From Psychromonas sp030397575 (GTDB lineage Bacteria > Pseudomonadota > Gammaproteobacteria > Enterobacterales > Psychromonadaceae), in the NCBI RefSeq assembly GCF_046250175.1, contig NZ_CP176468.1: 64,000 bases of DNA; one strand, 5' to 3'. Positions 16,849 through 25,907 of this stretch are shown here, one piece after another. A program made the translations under genes and the position numbers. The stretch's first letter is position 1; every line of letters starts with the position of its first letter. The notes beneath the pieces were generated by a model that had not been told where the DNA came from, did no database searches, and worked only from the letters and a program-made list of their open reading frames with translations.

Positions 16849-18413
16849 TATTTTAACTCCTGTTGATTTTCAAGCTGCTCGAAATGGTACTTACCTGTTT
16901 TTAAACTACTTGGTCCTAAACGGGCAAACTTAAACATTAAATAAGTCTCAACAATCAGCAATACAGTGTAGAAACCAATAATAGATAGAATACTGAACCA
17001 AATTTGATCCGCTGAAAGTGAAGATACCGCCATATGCGTTGGTAACACTTCCGCAATAGCCCATGGTTGACGACCATATTCGGCAACAAACCAACCGGCT
17101 TCAATAGCAACCCAAGGTAATGGTAAGCTGTACAAACAAATACGAGCAAATAGTTTACTTTGACCAATACGGTTAGTCGCTGATTGGTATAGTGCAAATA
17201 GGAATATACCTAACATTGCAATCCCCGCCCCCACCATGATTCTGAACGACCAGAACATTGGAGCAACACCTGGGATACTATCGTCAACGGCCATTTGAAT
17301 TTGCTCGTCGGTAGCATCAACTACATTCGGTGCATAACGTTTAACCAGTAACCCATAACCTAGGTCAACTTTAAGCGCTTCAAATTGTTCGATATTTTCA
17401 GGGGTTTCATCACCTGCTCGTAATTTTTCAAGCAAGCCATAAGCAAGCATACCGTTACGAATACGTACATCATGCTCATCCATTAACTCTTTTAAGCCTT
17501 TTACTTCGCCGTCAAGAGAACGTGTTGCAATGATACCTAATGCATAAGGAATCTTAACTGCGTAGTCAGTGCGTTGCTCTTCTTGGTTTGGTAAACCAAT
17601 CATAGTAAATGAAGCTGGAGCAGGATGAGTTTCCCATTCTGATTCGATAGCAGCTAATTTTACTTTCTGTACGTCACCGACTTCATAACCACTTTCATCA
17701 CCCAGTACAATAGTACATAAGATACCTGCAGTACCGAATGCAGCTGCAATCGCAAATGAACGCTTAGCAAAAGGTAAATCACGGCCTTTTAATAAGTAAT
17801 ATGAACTGATTGCTAATACAAACATCGCACCAGCAACATAACCAGATGCTACTGTATGAACAAATTTAACCTGTGCAACAGGGTTAAACACAACGTCTGC
17901 AAAGTTAACCATCTCCATACGCATACTTTCATAGTTGAACTCTGCCCCTACTGGGTTTTGCATCCAAGCATTTGCCACCAGAATCCATAATGCCGACATG
18001 CTAGACCCAAAGGCAACGAAGAAAGTTGCTGCAAGATGTTGTAACTTAGAAAGCCTATCCCACCCGAAGAAGAATAGACCCACAAAGGTTGATTCTAAGA
18101 AGAATGCCATTAAGCCTTCAATGGCTAAAGGTGCGCCAAATACATCCCCCACGTAGTGAGAATAATATGCCCAGTTAGTACCAAATTGGAACTCCATGGT
18201 TAAACCTGTAGCTACACCTATTGCGAAGTTAATCGCAAATAGTTTTCCCCAAAACTTGGTCATATCCTTATAGATCTCTTTCTTAGTCATCACATACAGT
18301 GATTCCATAATCAATAAGATCCATGCTAACCCGAGGGTTAAAGGCACAAATAAAAAGTGATACATCGCAGTCATGGCAAACTGAAATCGCGATAAATCAA
18401 CTATATCGTCCAT
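16848..18413 (-). CDS. cydA: Cytochrome bd ubiquinol oxidase subunit I
   Basis: This 521-aa subunit carries haems b558, b595 and d. It has H19 in MTAMYHFLFVPLTLG and the GRQPW motif (EYGRQPWAIAEVLPTH, ~445-460). The quinol-binding Q-loop is of the long, E. coli-like type (~255-390). Length is almost the same as the E. coli protein. It oxidises ubiquinol and reduces O2 to water with high affinity. Together with cydB, cydX and the neighbouring cydDC it makes a complete cytochrome bd module. Confidence 0.97.
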   Translation of the reverse strand: MDDIVDLSRFQFAMTAMYHFLFVPLTLGLAWILLIMESLYVMTKKEIYKDMTKFWGKLFAINFAIGVATGLTMEFQFGTNWAYYSHYVGDVFGAPLAIEGLMAFFLESTFVGLFFFGWDRLSKLQHLAATFFVAFGSSMSALWILVANAWMQNPVGAEFNYESMRMEMVNFADVVFNPVAQVKFVHTVASGYVAGAMFVLAISSYYLLKGRDLPFAKRSFAIAAAFGTAGILCTIVLGDESGYEVGDVQKVKLAAIESEWETHPAPASFTMIGLPNQEEQRTDYAVKIPYALGIIATRSLDGEVKGLKELMDEHDVRIRNGMLAYGLLEKLRAGDETPENIEQFEALKVDLGYGLLVKRYAPNVVDATDEQIQMAVDDSIPGVAPMFWSFRIMVGAGIAMLGIFLFALYQSATNRIGQSKLFARICLYSLPLPWVAIEAGWFVAEYGRQPWAIAEVLPTHMAVSSLSADQIWFSILSIIGFYTVLLIVETYLMFKFARLGPSSLKTGKYHFEQLENQQELK

Positions 18414-19056
18414 TATATTCTCCTAAACGTATAAAAATAAAATCTGTAAGTGAGTCAACCAGTAAACTCTTGCACTTTATTACTTGTTAAACCCTTGAGT
18501 ATTTTGCACTGTTAAAATACCGGGCTGGCTAGGGGAAGCCGGGTATTTTAAATGGTGAATAACTTATTTTTCTTATCCTAGATCAAAGAATAGTTAGTAA
18601 TAATGCAGAAACTTTAATTAAGAATATTAACGACTTAAAGTCACACCATTTTGATCATTAACCTGATGTAAATATCCCCTTAAAAAGAGTAAAAGAAAGC
18701 GTGTCAGAGAATAAAAAATTTAACTTGTTTCATGCTTGTAAATTAAAAAATTCAAAACACATTTTACGGCTTGTTTGTTAATTTTATGTTGCGTATAGAA
18801 GTTAACCACATGTTGCGTTAACCCTTGTAAAACAAGCATGTAACCTAGCATTAACATCTAGCTTGAATAGCCTAAACTGACTTCTTTATACTGCTTATAG
18901 TGATCTAGATCAAGTCTCAAAATCGGTTTTAGAGTGCCTATTTTATGGTTGTGGTAAACAAAGGGAGGTTAAACAATACACACAATAGTTACTATTTAAT
19001 TACGTCAATAAAAGCAGAGAATATCGATAAAAAAGAGGGGATTTTAGAGCAAAAAA
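18414..19056. other. Long upstream region of cydABX
   Basis: There is no gene on either strand in about 640 bases. It should carry the cydA promoter and its oxygen-responsive control. CTAGATCAA occurs twice (18578-18586 and 18905-18913), the second time within an almost complete FNR-type palindrome. Confidence 0.5.
18900..18913. promoter_or_regulatory. Possible FNR-type site upstream of cydA
   Basis: GTGAT-CTAG-ATCAA matches nine of ten conserved positions of the FNR palindrome TTGAT-N4-ATCAA. It lies ~490 bases upstream of the cydA start, which is far, so the assignment is tentative. Confidence 0.3.
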
Positions 19057-19088
19057 AACAGCGCTGACATCAAATGTCAGCGCTGTTT
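19051..19088 (-). terminator. Rho-independent terminator of ruvAB
   Basis: On the minus strand a perfect 14-base-pair stem (AACAGCGCTGACAT with its complement) is followed by eight T residues. It lies about 24 bases after the ruvB stop. Confidence 0.9.
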
Positions 19089-19111
19089 AAGTAAGCAATT
19101 AAAAAATAAAA

Positions 19112-20125
19112 TTATAGCGAATCTTTCGGTTTATCAAAACCAAAATGCAAATAAGTACGATTAGTGGCAATACGACCTCGCGGAGTTCTTTGTAAAAACC
19201 CCTGTTGAATAAGGTAAGGCTCTAAAACATCTTCGATAGTTTCTTTTTCTTCACCAATAGCTGCGGCTAAGTTATCTAAACCTACCGGCCCACCTTGGAA
19301 GGTATCTAGAATGGCCATAAGTAATTTGCGATCCATATAATCAAAACCTTGCTGGTCAACTTCAAGCATATCTAAAGCTTGTTGTGCGATAGCAGTATCT
19401 ATAACCGCCGCTTTTTTTACCTGAGCATAATCTCGTACACGACGTAATAATCTGTTAGCAATACGAGGTGTTCCACGAGATCGTCTCGCCACTTCAACCG
19501 CACCAGACTCTTCCATCGCTAACCCTAAATGGGTTGCACTACGCATTACAATTTTGGTCAATGATCTTAAATCATAATATTCCAAGCGTTGTACAATACC
19601 AAAACGGTCTCGTAATGGTGATGTCAAGGAGCCAGCACGAGTTGTCGCACCAATTAATGTAAAAGGAGGCAGGTCTAGTTTAATAGAACGCGCTGCAGGC
19701 CCTTCTCCAATCATAATATCTAATTGATAGTCTTCCATTGCTGGATATAAAATCTCTTCCACCAGCGGACTTAAACGATGTATTTCATCAATAAATAACA
19801 CATCATTTTCTTCAAGGTTAGTTAATAAAGCAGCCAGGTCACCGGCTTTTTCTAAAATAGGGCCAGATGTAGTTTTGATATTTACATCTAACTCATTAGC
19901 TACAATATGCGATAAGGTGGTTTTACCAAGACCAGGAGGACCAAAGATAAGTAAATGATCTAAAGCCTCCTCACGCTGTCTAGCCGCTTCGATAAAGATC
20001 TCCATTTGCGCATTAACTTGAGGTTGCCCTTCATAATCAGCCAATAATTTAGGACGGATTGCTCTGTCTATTAAACTATCATCAATCTTTTGGGTACCTG
20101 AAATCAGTCGATCTTCTTCAATCAT
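19112..20125 (-). CDS. ruvB: Holliday junction helicase motor RuvB
   Basis: This 337-aa AAA+ ATPase has Walker A GPPGLGKTT (62-70), Walker B FIDEIHRL (110-117), sensor GATTRAGSL (~163) and the arginine finger region PLRDRFG. A C-terminal winged-helix DNA-binding domain ends in RTPRGRIATN. It drives branch migration with RuvA. It lies downstream of ruvA with a 48-base gap. It ends at a strong terminator, so ruvA-ruvB form a transcription unit. Confidence 0.98.
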   Translation of the reverse strand: MIEEDRLISGTQKIDDSLIDRAIRPKLLADYEGQPQVNAQMEIFIEAARQREEALDHLLIFGPPGLGKTTLSHIVANELDVNIKTTSGPILEKAGDLAALLTNLEENDVLFIDEIHRLSPLVEEILYPAMEDYQLDIMIGEGPAARSIKLDLPPFTLIGATTRAGSLTSPLRDRFGIVQRLEYYDLRSLTKIVMRSATHLGLAMEESGAVEVARRSRGTPRIANRLLRRVRDYAQVKKAAVIDTAIAQQALDMLEVDQQGFDYMDRKLLMAILDTFQGGPVGLDNLAAAIGEEKETIEDVLEPYLIQQGFLQRTPRGRIATNRTYLHFGFDKPKDSL

Positions 20126-20173
20126 GGAGTTACTCTATTAGTTTAGAAATTCAGTTAGCTTAATGGGTAATAA

Positions 20174-20797
20174 TTACATCATATTCTTTAATGAACTACG
20201 AATGATCGCTTCACAATCCATCCCTTCTTGATATACACCCTGTACAGTTTTCTCTGCAATTGCCGGTTTATAGCCTAATGAAATTAACGCACTAATAGCT
20301 TCATCTTTAGCATTACCGCTAACAAAAGTATTCTCGAAATCATTAGTCAGCGACAATTTATCAGACTCAGGCGTTAATAGATCTGATCCCCCCCAGTTTT
20401 TCAGGCGATCTTTCATTTCAACGACCAAACGTTCTGCTGTTTTCTTACCGACACCCGGTAATTTAACTAAAGTGGTTACGGCATCGTTATTAATACATTG
20501 TACAAACTGATTTGCAGACATGCCTGATAAAATAGCTAAGGCTAATTTAGGGCCTACACCATTGACTTTAATCAGCTCACGAAACATCGCTCTTTCATGC
20601 TTATCAGCAAAACCGTATAACAGCTGTGCATCTTCACGAACAACAAAGTGCGTATAAACAATCGCTTCTTCGCCTACCGCTGGTAAAGGATAGAATGAAC
20701 TCATCGGTAATTGGATTTCATAACCTACCCCAGACACATCTAATAATATTTCTGGCGGTTGTTTTTCTAATAAAATGCCACGTAATAATCCAATCAT
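20174..20797 (-). CDS. ruvA: Holliday junction DNA helicase subunit RuvA
   Basis: This encodes 207 aa: an N-terminal OB fold (MIGLLRGILLEKQPPEILLDV), two helix-hairpin-helix motifs (ELIKVNGVGPKLALAIL, LVKLPGVGKKTAERLV), a flexible linker and a C-terminal RuvB-binding domain (~160-207). It forms the tetramer that holds the four-way junction. A LexA-type box lies 60 bases upstream, so ruvAB is probably SOS induced. Confidence 0.98.
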   Translation of the reverse strand: MIGLLRGILLEKQPPEILLDVSGVGYEIQLPMSSFYPLPAVGEEAIVYTHFVVREDAQLLYGFADKHERAMFRELIKVNGVGPKLALAILSGMSANQFVQCINNDAVTTLVKLPGVGKKTAERLVVEMKDRLKNWGGSDLLTPESDKLSLTNDFENTFVSGNAKDEAISALISLGYKPAIAEKTVQGVYQEGMDCEAIIRSSLKNMM

Positions 20798-20856
20798 AGT
20801 TGCCTTTACCTTATCTCATCAATTTTAACGTAATAATAGTAACAAGCATAAAAAAC

Positions 20857-20876
20857 AACTGAGTAAATATCCAGTA
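20857..20876 (-). promoter_or_regulatory. LexA (SOS) box upstream of ruvAB
   Basis: On the minus strand TACTG-GATATTTACT-CAGTT fits the CTG-N10-CAG core of the gammaproteobacterial SOS box, with the flanking TA and an AT-rich middle. It lies between rarD and ruvA, 60 bases before the ruvA start. Confidence 0.75.
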
Positions 20877-20887
20877 TTAGTTTTGCT

Positions 20888-21775
20888 TTATTTTAACCAT
20901 CGCGTGATTTTATGTTCAAAAACAAACACCAGTATTCCAGTCCAAATACATGCGAAGGTAAATAGCTTAATAAAAGAGATCGGCTCTCCATAAACAAACA
21001 CTGCAAAAAGGAACACGATAGAAGGCGCTAAATATTGAAAGAAGCCTAACGTCGACAAGGGTAAACGCAGTGCTGCTTGACCAAAACAGATCAGCGGCAT
21101 CGCTGTCACAAGACCCGCCATCATAAACAAAAGGTTCAAAGACCATTCATTATTAAATAAATTAGCTGTTTCACTACCTGTAACCGTCGCGAGATAAACA
21201 ATAGCGATAGGTAATACCGCTAACGTTTCTAAAAATAAACCAGTAATCGCTTTCACTTTTACTTTTTTGCGTAATAAGCCGTACAGCGCAAAGGTAATAG
21301 GCAACACTAGGGAAACCCAAGGTAATTCACCTAATTGCCAAGCTTGCGCAGAAACGCCAATAAAAGCTAGAAATACAGCAAACCATTTCAAACGGGATAA
21401 ACGTTCACTCAAGAACACTAGCCCTAGTACGACATTAACAATAGGATTAATAAAATAACCTAGGCTCGCTTCAAGCATTTTTTCATTATTAATAGCCCAA
21501 ATGAAAACTAACCAGTTACTGCTAATTAACAACGAAGTGACCACCAGCATTAATAAACTTTTATATTGCCGACATACTGAAGCTACATTCGACCAGTCTT
21601 TTAAATAACTCACTAATAATGCGGTAACGACCACCGACCAAATAACTCGGTGAGATAAAATTTCATAGACAGATATAAAATCTAAATATTTAAAATAAAG
21701 GGGTGCAATCCCCCAAATAAAATAAGCAGAGAGAGCATATAATACGCCAACCTGGGTTTCAGATAATTTATTCAT
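20888..21775 (-). CDS. rarD: RarD-type EamA/DMT superfamily permease
   Basis: This 295-aa inner-membrane protein has ten predicted helices arranged as two EamA repeats. The N-terminus QVGVLYALSAYFIWGIAPLYFKYL is typical of RarD (chloramphenicol-sensitivity protein family). The transported substrate is not established for this family. The gene sits between ruvC and ruvA on the same strand, whereas ruvC and ruvAB are usually adjacent. The LexA box and ruvA promoter lie after it. Confidence 0.9.
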   Translation of the reverse strand: MNKLSETQVGVLYALSAYFIWGIAPLYFKYLDFISVYEILSHRVIWSVVVTALLVSYLKDWSNVASVCRQYKSLLMLVVTSLLISSNWLVFIWAINNEKMLEASLGYFINPIVNVVLGLVFLSERLSRLKWFAVFLAFIGVSAQAWQLGELPWVSLVLPITFALYGLLRKKVKVKAITGLFLETLAVLPIAIVYLATVTGSETANLFNNEWSLNLLFMMAGLVTAMPLICFGQAALRLPLSTLGFFQYLAPSIVFLFAVFVYGEPISFIKLFTFACIWTGILVFVFEHKITRWLK

Positions 21776-21835
21776 GCGTTGATATTTATCCGTGCTTTGC
21801 TATCACTCCATGAAAACAAAACCTTTGAAGAGAGC

Positions 21836-22357
21836 TTAACGGAAACGTCCACGTACCGTTTTTTTAACTTGTCCTGCCATTGCTACCAGTGATTGTGCTG
21901 TATGGGCATGACAAATCGCAACGGCTAAACCATCTGCAGCATCAGCCTGTGGTCGACCGGACAGATTTAACACCTGCATTACCATAGATTGTACTTGTTC
22001 TTTTGTTGCGGCACCTGTACCTACAACCGCTTGTTTAATCTGACGAGCAGAATATTCACAAACATATAAATCCGACTGGGTAGCAGCAACAATTGCCGCG
22101 CCTCTGGCCTGTCCAAGTTTTAACGCTGAATCAGGATTCTTTGCCATAAATACTTGTTCGATTGCAAACTCAGTCGGTTGATATTGCTTAATAATCTCAG
22201 CTATACCATCAAAAATCATATTAAGTTTAGGCGCGAGGGTTTCACCTTTGGTACGAATGCAACCGCTGGCAATATAGATACAGCGACTGCCCTTTTGTTC
22301 GACAATCCCATATCCAGTAATACGCGACCCAGGGTCGATACCTAATATAATACTCAA
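21836..22357 (-). CDS. ruvC: Holliday junction resolvase RuvC
   Basis: This 173-aa endonuclease cuts four-way junctions after RuvAB branch migration. Its catalytic acidic residues are D8 (ILGIDPGSR), E67 (AIEQVF), D139 and D142 (ADAADGLAVAICH). The start is a TTG at 22357 with GGAG five bases upstream; no better ATG exists. The yebC gene often found just before ruvC is not present here. Confidence 0.97.
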   Translation of the reverse strand: MSIILGIDPGSRITGYGIVEQKGSRCIYIASGCIRTKGETLAPKLNMIFDGIAEIIKQYQPTEFAIEQVFMAKNPDSALKLGQARGAAIVAATQSDLYVCEYSARQIKQAVVGTGAATKEQVQSMVMQVLNLSGRPQADAADGLAVAICHAHTAQSLVAMAGQVKKTVRGRFR

Positions 22358-22546
22358 AGAGACTCCATACTTTTACGCTAATGGCTCAAATATAAGCCCA
22401 TCAATATTAGCTGTTTCAATTGCGCTATCATAAACTATTTCACCTCAATTCGGGATGATGAAATAGCAAAATTATTTATAATCAAACAATTACAAGCTAG
22501 GATAAACAACAGCAAAAGTACTATTAAAGACTGTATAAATATAATC

Positions 22547-23488
22547 TTAAGCTTTTTTTACAAAATGGTGTGCTAAAAAACGATTACATAACGCAGGAAC
22601 GTTTTCTTCAGGAGACAAGACAAACTCTACAAATGCTTTCGCAATCGGTGATAAGTGCTTTGTTTCATGGTGTACTAATGACCAACTTTTTTGCAATGGG
22701 AAACCTTCTATATCTAACTCTTTCAGTACACCAGTTGCCAATTCTAATGTCACACTGTGCCGTGAAACAACAGAGATACCCAAGTCTGCCATCACTGCCT
22801 GCTTAATTGTTTCACTATTACCTAAAGTCATATTCACTTTTAATGACACCGCATTGGTTTTAATCACTTGCTCAAAGGCTTTTCGTGTTCCAGATCCTTG
22901 CTCACGGTGAATAAAGGCATGCTCTGCTAACTCAGACAGAGGGATATTTTTCTTTTGAGCAAGTGGGTGTTGTGGACTAGCAATTATAATAATCGGATTA
23001 TCAACAAAAGAGTGTTTTGCTAAAGCCATGGTTTCAGGTACTAACCCCATGATCACTAAGTCATCTTTATTGTCATGAAGGCGTTTAATAATCTGCTCAC
23101 GGTTAACGATATCGAGGTGAAAGTTAACTTTAGGGTAGCGCTTATGAAATGCTCCTAATAAGTGCGGCGTAAAGTACTTAGCGCTGGTTACTGCCGATAA
23201 ATAAAGATCGCCTGCTAGCTCCCCTTTTAAGCCACTTAATGTCATATCGATATTATCAAAATTAATAAATAGCTGATCGCAAAATACCTTTAGCTCTTTT
23301 CCTGCTGGCGTTAAAAATAGCGTTTTACCAATTTTTTCAAATAAAAAGATATCTAAATTATTTTCCAGTTGCTTTAATTGAATACTCACCGCTGGTTGAG
23401 ATAAACCTAACTCGTCCGCTGCTTTGGTATAGTTCATTGAGATGGCAACTTGACGAAAGACTTTTAACTGATGAAGGGTGGCTCGCAT
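22547..23488 (-). CDS. LysR-family regulator, divergent from carbonic anhydrase
   Basis: This encodes 313 aa. The N-terminal winged HTH (LHQLKVFRQVAISMNYTKAADELGLSQPAVSIQLKQLE, split across residues 4-41) is followed by a periplasmic-binding-like effector domain (~92-295). Its resemblance is to the CbbR/CysB-like group of LysR proteins. It is transcribed away from the carbonic anhydrase gene, with 102 bases between the two starts. By LysR convention it probably controls that gene; carbon-dioxide or bicarbonate supply as signal is inference. Confidence 0.92.
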   Translation of the reverse strand: MRATLHQLKVFRQVAISMNYTKAADELGLSQPAVSIQLKQLENNLDIFLFEKIGKTLFLTPAGKELKVFCDQLFINFDNIDMTLSGLKGELAGDLYLSAVTSAKYFTPHLLGAFHKRYPKVNFHLDIVNREQIIKRLHDNKDDLVIMGLVPETMALAKHSFVDNPIIIIASPQHPLAQKKNIPLSELAEHAFIHREQGSGTRKAFEQVIKTNAVSLKVNMTLGNSETIKQAVMADLGISVVSRHSVTLELATGVLKELDIEGFPLQKSWSLVHHETKHLSPIAKAFVEFVLSPEENVPALCNRFLAHHFVKKA

Positions 23489-23535
23489 TTAACATTAACC
23501 TTTATTTATGGTAAAAATAAAATATATTAATTTTT

Positions 23536-23550
23536 ATAAATGCCATTTAT
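23536..23550. promoter_or_regulatory. Candidate LysR operator between lysR and carbonic anhydrase
   Basis: ATAAAT-GCC-ATTTAT is a perfect interrupted palindrome of LysR-box size, 41 bases before the carbonic anhydrase start and 48 bases before the regulator start. Confidence 0.4.
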
Positions 23551-23590
23551 CCTTTATTATCTACACAATGTCAATTATAAGGAAAATCCA

Positions 23591-24226
23591 ATGTTAGCTA
23601 CTGATAAGTTAATTGCCGGCTACCAACGCTTTCGCCAAGGTTATTACAAAGATCATCAAGAACAGTTGTCAAAGCTATCTGAAGAGGGGCAGTTCCCTAA
23701 AATAGCCATTGTTAGTTGTTCTGATTCGCGCGTAGAACCAACACTCATTTTAGACTGTGAACCAGGTGACCTATTTGTTATTCGTAATGTAGCGAACTTA
23801 GTACCACCTTGTGAAATTGATGACAACTATCACGGCACGAGTGCTGCATTAGAGTTTGCAGTAACAGGGTTAGAAGTAGAAAGCATTATTGTATTAGGTC
23901 ACACACAATGTGGTGGTATCAAAGCATTAATGGATGGCGCAGGCAAACAAGTAGATAAAAGCTTTATTTCAAAATGGATGATGCAGTTAGAAGATGTTCG
24001 TGATGAAATTTTAGCGGATACTGAATTAACAGATAAAACAGCACACTACGATTGCTGTGAGAAAAAAGGTATCGAGCAATCATTAACAAACTTAATGACT
24101 TTCCCTTGGATCAAAGAACGTGTAGAAGCAGGTACGTTAAAACTACACGGCTGGCGTTACGACCTTTCAAGTTCAGAGTTATGCGCCTTAGAAGAAAAAA
24201 CTGGTAGGTTTTTCCGCATTAGCTAA
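23591..24226 (+). CDS. can: Beta-class carbonic anhydrase
   Basis: This 211-aa zinc enzyme interconverts CO2 and bicarbonate. Zinc ligands are C43 (VSCSDSRV), H104 and C107 (GHTQCGG), and the D45-R47 dyad is present. The start at 23591 is chosen over an in-frame ATG at 23540 because AAGGA lies eight bases upstream of it and the shorter protein has the normal family N-terminus. A terminator follows the gene. It is divergent from a LysR gene. Confidence 0.93.
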   Translation: MLATDKLIAGYQRFRQGYYKDHQEQLSKLSEEGQFPKIAIVSCSDSRVEPTLILDCEPGDLFVIRNVANLVPPCEIDDNYHGTSAALEFAVTGLEVESIIVLGHTQCGGIKALMDGAGKQVDKSFISKWMMQLEDVRDEILADTELTDKTAHYDCCEKKGIEQSLTNLMTFPWIKERVEAGTLKLHGWRYDLSSSELCALEEKTGRFFRIS

Positions 24227-24280
24227 TGGCTTACCTTAGTTTCAGCAAAACTGAGGTCAGTCATATAAACAGTTAGCAAT

Positions 24281-24330
24281 AGCCAGTGTAAAAGTAGTAC
24301 TATCCCCCGCCCTTTACACTGGCTTTCTTT
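24281..24330 (+). terminator. Terminator after carbonic anhydrase
   Basis: A 12-base stem AGCCAGTGTAAA/TTTACACTGGCT with a ~20-base loop is followed by TTCTTTTAT, 55 bases after the gene. Confidence 0.6.
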
Positions 24331-24358
24331 TATCTAATAACGAGTTGTTTAACAGCGA

Positions 24359-24664
24359 TTAATCATCGTAGCCATCATCATAACCATACTCACTATCACT
24401 ATCACTATCGTAATCGTCTTCATCGGCATTAATATATAAACCGTCTTCCAACTCTTCATAACCCGCCGGCATTTGCACAACAAACTCTTCCGCGTCAACA
24501 TCGAAAGTAGCAACTACTTCTGGCAAATCTTCTGTTTCAACATGAATAAAGCGATATTGCTCACCCGATTGGTTTGCATCTTCCCAAATAAAGTCATCTG
24601 CATCTAACGTGTACTCTTCTTCCGTATCTTCGTTACGAATTGCATAAAAACCCATTAATGACAT
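24359..24664 (-). CDS. Acidic hypothetical protein with Asp/Tyr/Ser tail, 101 aa
   Basis: I do not recognise a named family. The start at 24664 is chosen because AAGGAAGGGG lies ~5 bases upstream; the frame is open further back without a ribosome site. The first ~80 residues look like one small beta domain (YAIRNEDTEEEYTLDADDFIWED, split by strands, then YRFIHVETEDLPEVVATFDV). The last ~20 residues are almost only D, S, Y, E and G. It is strongly acidic, soluble and monocistronic. Its place between the carbonic anhydrase and arfB gives no functional hint. Confidence 0.7.
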   Translation of the reverse strand: MSLMGFYAIRNEDTEEEYTLDADDFIWEDANQSGEQYRFIHVETEDLPEVVATFDVDAEEFVVQMPAGYEELEDGLYINADEDDYDSDSDSEYGYDDGYDD

Positions 24665-24831
24665 AACTGCCCCTTCCTTAATAATCACAACTTTTAAAAC
24701 TAATACCAACCACTTATTTTATAGTATTGGTATAACAAGATTCGATGGCATTTTTATGACACCTAATATGCTTTAACAGACCAATATAAACACTAACGTA
24801 AAATAGATGAGAGTGTTGATTTTGTCAAAAA

Positions 24832-25257
24832 CTACCTGATAATTTGCAGTACTTTACCGCGTAAGGCTTTATTAGTACCAACACGTTTTTTTTCATCAAC
24901 GCGACGCTTTTTAGCATTGCGGGAGGGTTTGGTTGCTTTACGTGATTTTTTAATTTTTACCGCATCTAAAATCAAGGCCTTTAAGCGACTCAAAGCCTCT
25001 TCACGGTTTTTCTCTTGCGTGCGGTGCTCTTGAGATTTCAACACAATCACACCATCTTCTGTAACACGATGATCTGACAATGCTAATAAACGTTGTTTAT
25101 AAAAGTCTGGCAAAGTAGAGCTTTTAATATCAAAACGTAAATGAATCGCTGAATTCACCTTATTGACGTTTTGTCCACCAGCGCCTTGAGAACGAATCGC
25201 AGTTAATTGTAATTGCCAATCGGGAATAGTCACGCCAGCGGAAATAGCTAATGGCAT
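24832..25257 (-). CDS. arfB: Alternative ribosome-rescue factor ArfB (YaeJ)
   Basis: This 141-aa peptidyl-tRNA hydrolase has the release-factor GGQ motif at 27-29 (SQGAGGQNVNKVNS) and a basic C-terminal tail (KKSRKATKPSRNAKKRR) that enters the empty mRNA channel. It rescues ribosomes stalled on non-stop mRNA. Its start overlaps the tapT stop (TAATG), so the two are translated together. Confidence 0.95.
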   Translation of the reverse strand: MPLAISAGVTIPDWQLQLTAIRSQGAGGQNVNKVNSAIHLRFDIKSSTLPDFYKQRLLALSDHRVTEDGVIVLKSQEHRTQEKNREEALSRLKALILDAVKIKKSRKATKPSRNAKKRRVDEKKRVGTNKALRGKVLQIIR

Positions 25258-25874
25258 TAGAGGTCATCCTGTGTTGTTTTATTGAGGTAATGCTGTTGAT
25301 AAACTTCAGCGGGCATACTGGCAATTTGAAAATCGATCATCTGTTTAAACACATTCAATAAAGGCAAAAATTTATCGTAATCATTTTCTAATTCAGATAA
25401 TAGGTAATAACCTGCCTCGACTGTTGATAGTCCATCTTCTCGAGGTGATTTACGAATTCGGTAACGGCTTTGTTCCTTCACATTAATAGTTAACTTAGGT
25501 AATGACTGTAAAAAGGGATTAGTCATTAATAGTTTATAGGCTTTCTTCCAACTACCGTCGAGTAGAATAAACTGTGAATCACTATTTATCTGTGCTGTTT
25601 GCTTCAAAGAATCAACGCTTTCAGACTGCTCACTGGGAAACACTAAGAACGTATTACTTAAATCAAATTGTGCCGCATCAAAGATATCCGCAATGGTTAA
25701 TTTTACCTTAGATAAGGATAAGTCTAAGATACGTGCCGTCCCTATCGCTTTGTTTTGCTCACTGGGATCTTGTAATATATGCAAAAAATGTTGATTATCA
25801 AGTGCACAAATTGCATCGCAAATACAGGCAGTTAGTGCTTTGTTACACTCAGTGCAGAATGCTCGTTTTGTCAT
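25257..25874 (-). CDS. tapT: DTW-domain tRNA aminocarboxypropyltransferase
   Basis: This 205-aa protein has an N-terminal four-cysteine cluster (FCTECNKALTACICDAIC, ~6-23) and the DTW-domain motifs LLDGSWKKAY (~103, D-x-S-W for the usual D-x-T-W) and GLSTVEAGYYLL (~150). The E. coli homologue TapT (YfiP) uses S-adenosylmethionine to form acp3U47 in tRNA. The Thr to Ser change in the name-giving motif is conservative. It is first in a two-gene unit with arfB. The exact paralogue (TapT or TuaA-like) is not certain. Confidence 0.82.
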   Translation of the reverse strand: MTKRAFCTECNKALTACICDAICALDNQHFLHILQDPSEQNKAIGTARILDLSLSKVKLTIADIFDAAQFDLSNTFLVFPSEQSESVDSLKQTAQINSDSQFILLDGSWKKAYKLLMTNPFLQSLPKLTINVKEQSRYRIRKSPREDGLSTVEAGYYLLSELENDYDKFLPLLNVFKQMIDFQIASMPAEVYQQHYLNKTTQDDL

Positions 25875-25907
25875 TTATCTCTTTCATCTTTTATTAAGGT
25901 TTGCTCA

